NCBI RefSeq assembly: GCF_020382885.2 | Contig: NC_058508.1 | Span: 5,696,055-5,760,054, forward strand | Reading direction: 5' to 3' | Length of the DNA stretch: 64,000 nucleotides | Origin: Scatophagus argus | Lineage: Eukaryota > Chordata > Actinopteri > Scatophagidae | Part shown: piece by piece, positions 27,401-41,249 of the stretch | How positions within the stretch are numbered: the stretch's first letter is position 1 | How the letters are laid out: each line of letters opens with the position of its first letter | The notes under the pieces: generated by a model | What the model saw: only the letters and a program-made list of their open reading frames with translations | Databases searched by the model: none | What the model was told of the DNA's origin: nothing | Program-made: the position numbers and the translations under genes

Positions 27401-28234
27401 TTTACTAAGTACTATACTATGGAATACTGTATGATTGTCTTATACATATTCATGTTTATAGTGTTTGTTGATCCGCATTTTAAATATAAAAAAGTTGATC
27501 TCATCTTCAGACCAATTTCTTATCTAACTTCCCTCTCCAAAATTTTTTAACATAATAGCAAACCAGTAATTAGATAAGTTCCTCATAACCTTTTTTCATC
27601 TTTTCAATCAGGCTTTCAGTCAGCATTGCTACTAAATGTTACAGGTTGCTAAGCATACACCTGTTAGGCAGCAACATAATGCGTATGTAATGTCTAAATT
27701 CATGTTTAAACACATTTGATGTGTTAATGTCTGTGTCAGGCTTGCTATATTTTTTCATGACATGGACGTGTGAATCCTTTCACATAACACAGCCGCACCC
27801 AAAACATCCCTGCCTATGGGCACGGTTGAGTGAGCGTGTCAATAAATAGTGTCTGTGCGTGTGTGTTCACAGATGAAGAGGTGTGAAGCCGCAGGCCCCT
27901 TCACAGCAGAACTCTGAAATCGAGGGTGTTGGTAGGATATCAGCTCCTTGTAATGTTGGGCTTGCAACACCACAGCCCTGCTATCTACTTTTAGAGCCAC
28001 ATTTCACTGAAACAGATTGTGAAAGCTTTTGCTGGAAGGCCATGGACCCTTAACATATATATATATAAAAAACAAAAAACAAAACAAAAAAGTAACTGGG
28101 GGATAAAAAAAATCTTAAGATCCTGTCGAGCAAAGAGAGGAGATTTATTAAATTAATGTGTGACAGCTTTTCAGCGAAATATTATCCTGTTTAGATTTGT
28201 TATCATTGAGCTGTACAGGATGTAATTATCTGTT

Positions 28235-28385
28235 TAATTTAAAGGAATTGTTAAACATTTTTGGAAATACATATGTTCACTTTCTTGCAGAGGGTAAAAT
28301 GAGAATAATGATACCACTCTCATGTTTGTGCAAGAAGTGTGGACCGAGTACCAGGAGACCACAAAGCTACGCTTTATAGCTTGAC
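28235..28385 (+). repeat. Dispersed teleost repeat (family A), partial copy
   Basis: Contains AAACATTTTTGGAAATAC, TTCACTTTCTTGCAGAG and GATACCACTCTCATG, the same order as the copies near 13505 and 39425. Confidence 0.6.
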
Positions 28386-29236
28386 ATTTTTACTTGTACA
28401 GTATGTAGGCAGTTAAACAAGTTATTTGCAAGCACAGTTTCAGCTAATCTGTTAACATTTCACTGTTGCATTTACAGTTCAATTCAAAACTTTATCTGGG
28501 CTTTGAGTTTAGTGCTTATCAGCAAATGTTAGCTTGCTAATATGCTAAATTATAATTGTGAACTTGGTAAACACTATACCAGCATAACATTTGTGGTTAT
28601 GTTAGCATGCCTATGTTAACATTTAATACGCCACAATATGACAGCCTCACAGAGATGCTAGCGTGACTGTAGACAGAGGTGCACAGAGGTGTTATTGGGA
28701 TTAGCTGAACTCATTTGAACAAAAGTACAGTACACTCTACACTAAATACTTTTGGCTTTAACTCAAAAGGAAAATTCAGACAAGTGCTGCAATGGTCCAA
28801 TCAGGACACTTGCAAATAATTTCATACATAAATTTAAAGATTCCGACACTTGTGTGTAATATAAAGGCTTTAAAACGGCTTCACAGCAGAAGTGAATGTA
28901 GTCTGACTGTCAGTACAACACTGCACTGTGATGCTTTCATGTTTTGCATCAGACAGACCTACAGGAGACTGCACTTAGCTACAGAAGGTGTCATCCATTG
29001 CTAATCTAAGCTTTAACAAGTTTTAGAAACAGTGATCCTGTTGTAGTAAACAGTAGACTTGACTTTGTAAGTAGCAATAGATGGTGATGATAAGTGATCT
29101 GTCCCTAACAGCCACTCTTTATCTTGAGATTTTTTTCTGTGGCAAAAGCATATGCACTCACACATACCATTTGCCACCATTGTTACTTTTCTTTCTTTGT
29201 TCTTTGTTCTTCACACACAATCAGACAGCCTCAACT

Positions 29237-29262
29237 CACACACACACACACACACACACACC
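29237..29262. repeat. (CA)n microsatellite; a CA-rich cluster follows
   Basis: A pure CA run, followed within about 200 bases by further CA-rich stretches up to 29490. Confidence 0.9.
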
Positions 29263-30199
29263 TTTTCACACTTGTGCCTATAATGCAGATGCAAAGAAAA
29301 CATACACACACCAGCTGTGTAGAGTAGATCACATTGTGGTTCATTGTCAGTTTGAGTCTTAGCATCTTAGCTCCAGATTCTTCTTGGCCCAAATACAAAG
29401 GAAACAAAGACTTACATATGACCCTCCCATGCATGCACACACACAACCACACACACACTCACATGCTTACACACACACACACACACAAGTCAGAAGCACA
29501 CAGCTGTCCATAAAGAGCAAAGAACGACTGAGAGCTGCCGTATCAACTGGACTGAAACTGTAAAGTCAAAAGTTGTAACCCGCCGTACATAGACATCAGC
29601 AGCCCCTGCTGGATAATCTGAGATACAATGTTGTAATTTTTAAATCTGCACATGAAAAGAGGTTAGAGTTGTGGTTATGTAACATCTGTCATCTGATCCC
29701 TGATGTAAATGTATGTGTCTTTATGTATCTTTGATATAAATTAGAAAATTGTTAGACTCTTTCACCTAGCATATCATGGAGAGTACATTTACTGGTGTGT
29801 TGTATTGTACAGTTGTACTTTACTATACTTTGTAGATGCTATTTTATGCTACTTCAAACTTCCACATAACAACATTTCCAATTGCAATAGTGAACTCTCT
29901 GCTCCATCTCATTTAGCTGGCTACTATAGTTAATTTACTTTCATCCATATTATGATTTTATACAGAAGCTATCATTAGCTTATCACATTTTACAAAATGT
30001 TTTGGTATATAAAATTATCTCCACCTCACCCGACTGTAAGATTGCAACTCTGAAAGTGGCCATTCTCCTTATAAAGTATTTTATTTGATATTTGTCCTAC
30101 ATTCCTCTGATGTTTTCCTTAGAGTCAGTCCCGAAGGAGTTAAAGGGTGCAGCCATGCCCTCAGTGGGTCTTGAACGGGCTTATAGTGCTGAATTAGAT

Positions 30200-30394
30200 T
30201 TTTCAGCCACACATCCTTCGCTGCCATGCCAACCGTTGAAAAGCTGTGTGGCGGCCAGCTGAGGAGGAGTTTGCTGCAAGTTTCAGGAGTTTTTCACGGC
30301 AGAACCAGAGAGCACCGGAATGAAGTTACTGTGAGGCGGTTGTGAGCTGATCAAAAGAGGGACAGAAAAGCAGGAAAACAAGTTGTTTACACTG
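30200..30394 (+). other. Probable 5' UTR exon of the lrrc8 gene (left end uncertain)
   Basis: A GC-richer segment ends with a donor, ACTG then GTACGTG at 30395. The next acceptor, TTCTTGCAG, is at 30918, so 30919-30945 completes the leader before the ATG at 30946, which has a good CACC context. Confidence 0.5.
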
Positions 30395-30945
30395 GTACGT
30401 GAAAGTTAATCTTAGGCCTAAAAAATAAGATGAATTGTTCAGTTCTGATTTGTATTTTTGCTTACAATGGAAATGCTGTTATTAGTATTTTTATTATTTC
30501 ATTTAGTTTACTATTAATGTTCACCCAATGATGAAAAGATTTTTAAAGGTCTAACTGACTTTGATATGATCTCAAAATGTTTTTTAAGTTACCTTCTTTA
30601 TGGAATTTCAATTATGACACTAAACTTTCCTTGTAACTCTTTCGACCTGAAACTCTTGCTTAAAGACCCAGAAAACTTGATTTCAAGTTGTAAGTGTTTC
30701 TTTTTAACATTATTGAATACTCATAATTAAATATGTAAAAATACATGTTAAATTTGATACACTAAAAATAAACTTCCTTAAGTATCATGTATTAAGATTA
30801 AATTAAATCTCAGCTGATCTGTTTTATCAGACTGTGTGGGTGTGATCTTCCGGGTGCAGTGATCTACATCACTAAGCCTGTTTATGTGCATAGCCCAACA
30901 ATTTAATTATTCTTGCAGTCATTGTTGTAGGACCCAGAGGTCACC

Positions 30946-33900
30946 ATGTTTTCACTGTCGGAGCTGGCACCACTGAACCAGCATCAGAGCAGGTCTAAAT
31001 TGTTGAAGCCCTGGTGGGAGGTCTTCATGGACTACCTGGTGGTTCTGATGTTGATGGCATCTGTCCTGGCTTGCACTGAGCAGCTGTCCAGGGACAGAGT
31101 GGTGTGCATTCCCTTGGATCCACTTGTAACTGCAAATACCAGTGGTCAGAGTCCATCAGCTACAGGAAATGGAGCACTGACTCCGTCTTCAAGACCCCCA
31201 ATTCATGTTCCACACAACACCGATCATCTTCATTCCACAGTCCGTGGTCGACGAACACATCTGGTCTACCAGCAGTATGTTTACATTAGTCAGGTACTGG
31301 TCTGAATGATGCAACAGAATGGATGAAACCAATTAAAATATTAACTGCTAAGTTCATTAAAGCAGACATAATTAGTTTGGATCACATGACTACGTGTATA
31401 CTAAATTATTTATTCTTAGTGGTGAACACACAGAGAACTTTCACCTGAATCTCCAGTTCCCCTCAGCTCTGTGGAACGTTATAGTAACTTTCATCTCATT
31501 GCTTTGGTTTTATGGCCCTCATCTTTAGTGTTTTGGTTCGCTCTCATAGTGTTGTTTTTAAAACTATATGCTATATGCTACCAGCTCTGCGCTAAACAGC
31601 AGACAATTTGAGACTTTCCCCACTGCAGGACTAATAAAGGCCTATCTTATCTTACAAATTTAGCTGCTAGCTCGTGCTGCCTTTAGCAGCTAAAGAATCT
31701 GATCATTTCCTGAGGAGTTGGAAAAGAAAAAAAAAATTGAGAAAATAATTGAATCAGGTGACTAAACATAACTTAATTTAAATGATAATGTGGCTCTGTA
31801 TCTGCTGGATGAATAAATAAGCAACTGCTATAAAGTTTGCTTAAAGGATAATAATAATATGTCAATGTTGTGTTGACAGCATGCTTTCACTACCCCCAAG
31901 TGGGCAAAAAAATCAATTATTGTGGGTTAACTGTCCATCTGTCTGTCTAGGTGTGCTACCACGAAGCTTTGCCTTTGTGCTCTCGTTTCTTCCCCTACAT
32001 GGCCTTGCTGCAGTCTCTTGTGCTGGTAGCCAGTGGTTCCTTCTGGCTCCACTTCCCCCACACCTCTTCCCGCATAGAGCACTTCCTGGCCATCTTGGCA
32101 AAGTGCTGTGAGTCACCATGGACATCTCAGGCCCTGTCCCATGCCGCCTGGCAGGAGAACATCCAAGTGAAGGAGGTGATAGAGGAGACACGACCACCAC
32201 AACCTCCTCCATGTTCAAGTTCATCTTCACCCCCAGGGACACGCACAAGACAATCAAGCATAGACTCAGGTGCAGACAGTCCGCTTTTGAAGAGGTCAGA
32301 AAGTAGATCGGTCCCCCCATCCCCATGTCTTTCCTCGGTATCCCGTAACTCCACAATATCATCCACGTCCCTTGGCTCCCAGATGCACTTCCTGCCTTCC
32401 AGGCCCCCACTCATGGTTGACAGTCCCAGGCAGGTAATCCACCTGGATAAAAGTGATGGGGAACAGGCTAGGGCGCTGTTCGAAAGGGTGAGGAAATTTC
32501 GGTCCCACTGTGAAAGCTCAGATGTCATCTATAAGGTATGTGTATAGTGTGTATATGCAAGTTAATGTTGGATGAAGCTTGGTCAAATGGTGTCACTTCA
32601 TTCATTACACTCTTTTTCAATTTATTCAGGTCTATTTGGCTCAGACAGTATTCAAATTGATGATGGTATCACTGATCGTGAGTTACACCATCCCTGTTAT
32701 CAGCTCCTTCTCCTTCACCCACACCTGTCACCCTGAGGAGCAGGCTCTGGTGGGCTACACAACCTTTGAGTGTATTCATGTGCTCTCTTCTCTTATACTT
32801 AAACTACTGTTGGCTTACCTGACCCTACTGGTACTGTATGGCCTGCTGAACTTTTACACCCTCATTTGGATTTTACACAGGTCAGTGCGATCTTGATCAG
32901 GGATACATGTGTTCATGCTACAGAATTACCTACAACCTTATTTTGGTTTAAAAAAAAACTTTAAAACTGCATCGAGTGCTAATCAATATTATTACATGAA
33001 CAATAAAATAACTATAAGTCAGGTGGAAGGGGTTGTTTATATTTTCATCAGCCTTTATTGTTTTGATTTCAACAGCAAGTCAAAATGAACCAATGTAACT
33101 TTGTTTGAAACTTAGTAGTGATTTGTAGTAACTGGGGTAAAACATGTTAAATGTGTAGAAATAGAAAGAGACCCCACAAGGATTGTTGGATTAACTATGT
33201 TTAGAAATTCTAATTTAATTTAATGACACATTATTGGACAAAGATAAACATGTAAAATGATTGATGAATAATTTATGTGAAACTTCAAGTAGACAACAAA
33301 GCCTGTGATTGTTCAACAGGCCTCTAAATAGAATAATGCTGACAAAGCTGAGCAGAGGCCTGATAATAGGATTACTCTACATAGTTGTGTTTTGAGCTGC
33401 AGTATATTCTAAGTGATATATTTCTCATTCTGCTTTTTGGTCTGTGCACCCTTAGCTCTCTGCGGCAGTATTCCTTCCAGGAGTTGTGCTCCCTGAGAGA
33501 TGTTCCTGACCTGAGAAATGACCTGGCTTTTCTTTTACACATGTTGGACCGGTATGACCCTTTGCTGGCCCAGCGTCTCTCTGTGTTTTTGTCCCCTGTG
33601 AGTGAGAGCAGGCTGCTGGAGGAGAACCTGGAGAGGTGCTGGGGAGAGGAGAAGCTACGTGCCATAACTAGTGTGGATGCAGAAGGCTGCTCCAAACTTC
33701 AGCTGGTGGCTCTGCCTCGTCTCCCTCCGGCCCTCTTCACCCTCATTCAGCTCCATGTCCTCAAACTGGAACTCATCACAGATGCCAGGTTTACTGCACA
33801 GGTGGCCAACATGACCTCACTCAGGTGAGTTTTATGGTGTTGCACTAATGCTAATGCACATCAAATCAAAAGTTACACCTGCTGCACTCAGATATTTTGA

Positions 33901-35130
33901 TCTCAAAATAAAGCGCATGGGATACCCTGAATGCAGTGATGTATATACACAGTTTCTTGTTTTTGTACACACTTAATGGAATCCTTTACTGTTCTTTCCG
34001 ATGACAGGGAGCTCCACCTCTATCATTGCACAGCAGCTGTAGATCCCAGTGCGCTTGGAGTCCTCCAGGAACGTCTGGAGGTCCTCCACCTCACCTTTAC
34101 ACAAGCGTCAGAGATCCCCAGCTGGGTCCTCTCCCTCCGAAGTCTGCATGAACTCCACCTCTCTGGTCGCCTGAGTAGTGAAGGTGGGGTGGGCCGCAGC
34201 TGGGCACTGGGGAGCCTCCGCCAATTACGTCACCTACGTGTGCTGGTGATTCGAGGTATGTTGCAACGGATCCCTGGAGAGCTGTGTGAGGTGGCAGGCA
34301 GCCTGGTGAGGTTGGAGATCTACAATGAGGGGACCAGGCTGCTTGTGCTGACAGGCTTAAAGCGGATGGTTGACCTGACAGAGCTGCTGCTGCAGGACTG
34401 CCAACTAGAGCGTTTGCCGTCTGCCCTGCTGGCTCTCACCAACCTGCGGATGCTTGACCTGCAGCATAATAACTTGAGAACTCTGGAGGAACTGCTTAGC
34501 CTGGCTCATCTGCAACGTCTTTCTTGCCTCAGACTTGCCTTTAACCGTGTTCTGGCACTGCCGGCCAGTGTTGGTGTGCTGCGAGGCCTAGAGCTGTTAG
34601 ATCTATCCAACAACCAGCTCCATAGCCTTCCCCCATCTCTCTTTACTCTTCGTCGCCTTCGTAGGCTCCTGCTGGCTGGTAACCTGCTGGAGGAGCTGCC
34701 TGCAGAGGTAAAGTCACTGCAACTGCTCACAGAGCTGGACCTCAGTGGGAACAGGATAGAGAGCCTTCCTCCAGGGCTGTTCAACAGCTGTTTGGAGCTG
34801 CGCATCCTCAATGTGGCTCACAATTCTCTCAGTTCATTACCCAAGGGGGTTGCAGCTTTAAGTCAGTTGTGCAGGTTGGATTTGCGCAGTAACAGTCTGG
34901 ATGAACTGCCTGCTGAACTGGGCTACTGCTCAGGACTGCACGGAGGTGGTCTCCTGGTGGAAGACTGGCTATTTCTTTCTTTGCCTCCCCATGTCAGGGA
35001 CTTCTTGAGCCGTCCTTGCCCCCCCTCTGGTACATGCTCAGAGGGTCATTCCCGGCCTCAGTCTGACAGCTTCCCATACTTCTCTCCTACACAGTGGAGC
35101 TTCTCTTCTGCTCTGGAATCACAGATATAA
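30946..35130 (+). CDS. lrrc8: LRRC8-family volume-regulated anion channel subunit, 891 aa
   Basis: Plasma-membrane subunit of the hexameric VRAC/VSOAC channel, which releases chloride and organic osmolytes on cell swelling. Exons: 30946..31293, 31951..32535, 32630..32880, 33456..33824, 34008..35130. Four membrane segments (about 26-46, 130-150, 317-340, 366-392) follow the conserved KPWW (21-24). The first extracellular loop has N-glycosylation sequon NTS at 64-66; the second keeps two Cys. A Ser/Pro-rich cytoplasmic loop (about 180-290) precedes GEQARALFERVRKF. The C-terminal half is leucine-rich repeats in the usual number, ending GLLVEDWLFLSLPPHVRDFL and then a Ser/Pro tail not usual for the family. 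Sequence resembles LRRC8B most (VYLAQ, SSLRQYSF), while TGFBR3L as a neighbour argues for LRRC8E, so the paralog is unsettled. Four introns interrupt the coding region. Confidence 0.92.
31560..31660 (+). repeat. Retroposon-tail-like segment in lrrc8 intron 1
   Basis: GCAGGACTAATAAAGGCC followed by TATCTTATCTTA is a tail type seen on fish retroposons. Boundaries are approximate. Confidence 0.35.
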
Positions 35131-35422
35131 GACTAACCACAGTCATTCTGCTAGCAGTATCCCAACTCTGATAGTAGACCTATTAAGTCTGTTCTTTTTG
35201 AATACTAAAATATTTTCATATCTTTTGAAAATCATTTGCTTTAGCAAAGAATTGCAAATGAGCCATTCTTTTAAGATGCAGTTGCTCAGTTCTTTTTAAT
35301 ATGAAGCTTAAACAATCATTATTTTTGCTTTTACATTTTAGGCCACATAGTAGACCTGCATATTATGCACATTGATTTTGATACAGCACTGAAATGAGTA
35401 TCAGCCACTGGCTTGAAAGGAG

Positions 35423-35428
35423 AATAAA
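35423..35428 (+). terminator. Polyadenylation signal AATAAA of lrrc8
   Basis: Exact AATAAA about 290 bases after the stop codon, with a second copy 22 bases on. Confidence 0.6.
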
Positions 35429-35894
35429 AGCACATTCACAAATGAATAAAACAGTTTATATAAAACAGCTTTATAAATTTTACAGCTACAATGAGTATTT
35501 GTTGTAGGTTAAATTGACAACAGGCAAAACAGACCACCACTGTTAATCTTGTTATTGTTTAACAATAGTTGTTAGACAAATTGCTCCCTCTTTAGACATC
35601 TTGTTATTCATAGAATGCACAGGAAGAGAGAGTATGTCTGTGTGTACTGTATGGTTGAATAATGGTTATCTGAAATTAAGTGGAAGAGCAGAAAACATTC
35701 TTAAGGGAGGTATTTCCTGCAGGGATGTTTCTGAGTGGCATGGAGCAAAGTTTCATCTTGTTTGGTAACACAGTGCATATTTAAGATTAGTATTAACACG
35801 AGTATGAATGACCCTAATTGACACCGTTGAAGATTAACAATAAGCAGGATAAATATTTATATTTAGTCTCTAATTCTAAATAATAAAGATGATT

Positions 35895-36225
35895 ATGCAA
35901 CCATTTTCTATACTGCTTATCTGTCAGAGCCACGGGAGGGCTGGACCCTACTATTGTCTTGTACACACTGGACTGGTCACCAGCCAATCGCAGGGCTGAC
36001 ACACAAAGACAGACAACCACACGCATACACACTTACACCTAGGGACAATGTAGAGTAGCCAGTTAACCTAATGTGCATCTTTTGGGGATTGTGGGAGGAA
36101 ACCAGAGTATCTGGAGAAAACCCACACATGCACAGGGAGAACACAAGTCCACACAGAAGGGCCCAGATTGAGATTTGAACCTGGAACCCTCTTGCTGAGA
36201 GGCACCACCATGCCAACCATAAACC
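35895..36225 (-). repeat. Teleost SINE-like repeat, reverse copy
   Basis: In reverse complement it carries the landmarks of the element at 54086-54405: a promoter-like head with GGTTC, then GTGTGGACTTGTGTTCTCCC, CAGATACTCTGGTTTCCTCC, and AATCTCAATCTGGGCC. The left part (CCATTTTCTATACTGCTTAT) recurs at 44847-44898. Confidence 0.7.
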
Positions 36226-36490
36226 TAATTATTTCTTGATCATTTCTGCTGATGTATCTATTCTATCTATTTGGTCAGTTCATTGTGAAATGTTTATATA
36301 CTCTCAAGTGCAGCCTGATGCTGGTATGATCATTCACAGCAGATTACACAGACCTTAGGTTGTTGTCAGTAGGTTTACTGCTGCAGTTTGCAATTATCAG
36401 TTTAATTTTGCGCTGCAGTTCATCTTGACCACTAGAGGGCAGTGAAGATTTGTGATTCTAAATACAGTTCTACAAAGAAATGTGGTTAAA

Positions 36491-36520
36491 TATTATTTTA
36501 TTTTATTTTATTTTATTGGT
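36491..36520. repeat. (TTTTA)n microsatellite
   Basis: About six TTTTA units in tandem. Confidence 0.85.
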
Positions 36521-36933
36521 CTTTGGCATAACAGAGACAAGGAAGAAGACACTTAATGAACACATAAATACATTCAAAAGAAGAATGAAATATGTGTATT
36601 AGGCAATTACAACAACTATTACAACAATACAATTAAGGGAAGGAAAACGACCTTTTGTCACCTGTACAATGAATAACACTCACAATTGCCTTACAAATAT
36701 GAATTTCTTTACTATGCTTATCATTCATTCATTTGATTATGCACATTTATTTATTTCACGTATATTCTGAGCTTCCACACATCAGAGTCTGGCACTGCGG
36801 TATCCCGCTTTTTTAGACTGCTGTGCACTGCGACCTTCTCTTTGTCCAATAGCTGGCTGCTTTTGCCGGCGTTTGTCCAAATCCACCAATGATATCAACA
36901 CACTTCTGCAGAGGCGGGACTTCCGGTTTTGCG

Positions 36934-37000
36934 TATAAACCAAATGAGGCCTCCCATGCGGTTTTAAGCTGTAGTTGGACGTTCAAGTAACATCGAAAAG
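36934..37000 (+). promoter_or_regulatory. ddx39a: Probable ddx39a core promoter and noncoding first exon
   Basis: A TATA-like GCGTATAAAC lies near 36934-36943, followed by a segment ending in the donor ATCGAAAAG then GTAAGAATG at 37001. The next acceptor (GGGTAG, 37749) leads into the exon with the start codon. The exact start site is unknown. Confidence 0.5.
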
Positions 37001-37754
37001 GTAAGAATGTAATATCGCCTTTATTGCAGCAGCTAGCGAGTTTTTTAAAACTTCCCCTGACGCCCATGAAGTTACAAATGAGATCTAGTTTGTTTAAATC
37101 ACCAAATAACGTAGCTACTTTGGAATGAAACAGCTTCGTTCATTGTTTGCTTTAAGGTGCTACTGAGCTGGCTAGTGTTTTGTAGTCTAGCATTAGCTTA
37201 GCCGACCCACTATCGTCCTCGTAGTTCTAAGTATTCAGTAAATGCGTAGTCTTTTAAATATGTCGCGTAACATATTTGTTCTAGTTATGTGCAGTCTGGT
37301 AATGTTTTTCGTGTTGTATAGCTGATCAGTTAGCACAGTATTCGTTGCTTGTTAGCATGTTAGCTTGCCACGCTAGTAGTGGTTATGCAACACAATAGCT
37401 TTCCAGCGTAGTAAACGGTTCAGAAGCTAACCGGTTCGATTATTCCGGCAGTGTCGGCCAAGATCAGAGGCTTCTTATAACCAGGTTTGTATGCATTATT
37501 TGATGTGTTTGAAGAGGATACATTTGCTTCTAACGGAGGTCACGATTTATAAACTATTAGACCTTTCCACCATTGAACGTGGTCTTACCAAAGTAGGCTC
37601 AGAATGTGTTAAAAGGACGGCAACAACAGGTGGGCTTCGTTCCCACCCCCTCGTAAATCCGGCAAGGGTGTGAGTTCATTTATAGTGAACGACGATCTGA
37701 CACATGACCAGAAATAAAACTTGTGAGGTGTTTTCTTTGTTTTGGGTAGACACA

Positions 37755-41249
<3,495 letters not shown>

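Larger units (their letters stand above)
21431..30120. other. Gene-poor AT-rich interval
   Basis: No ORF here has a start, splice context and length that convince me. Contents: CA/GT microsatellites (21826-21850, 24728-24742, 29237-29262, 29453-29490), a diverged tandem duplication (25735-26285), a teleost interspersed repeat (26860-27110), family A copies (27265-27400, 28235-28385) and many short ATGCTAAC/TTAGCATG-type repeat fragments. A GC-richer patch at about 23560-23830 stands out. It could carry distal regulatory elements of the divergent gfi1-like and lrrc8 genes, but nothing in the sequence proves this. Confidence 0.6.
35131..36950. other. lrrc8 3' UTR and spacer before ddx39a
   Basis: AATAAA signals at 35423-35428 and 35445-35450 give a short lrrc8 3' UTR. 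Beyond lie a reverse-oriented SINE-like repeat (35895-36225) and a TTTTA microsatellite (36491-36520). No gene is supported. Confidence 0.6.

Noticed and set aside
29231-29490. Possible repeat array of the CRISPR type
   Set aside because: It is a CA dinucleotide microsatellite cluster without fixed-length spacers, in an animal genome.
31913-32528. Minus-strand ORFs of 165 and 133 codons
   Set aside because: Antisense to the second lrrc8 coding exon, whose plus-strand product matches the LRRC8 family clearly.
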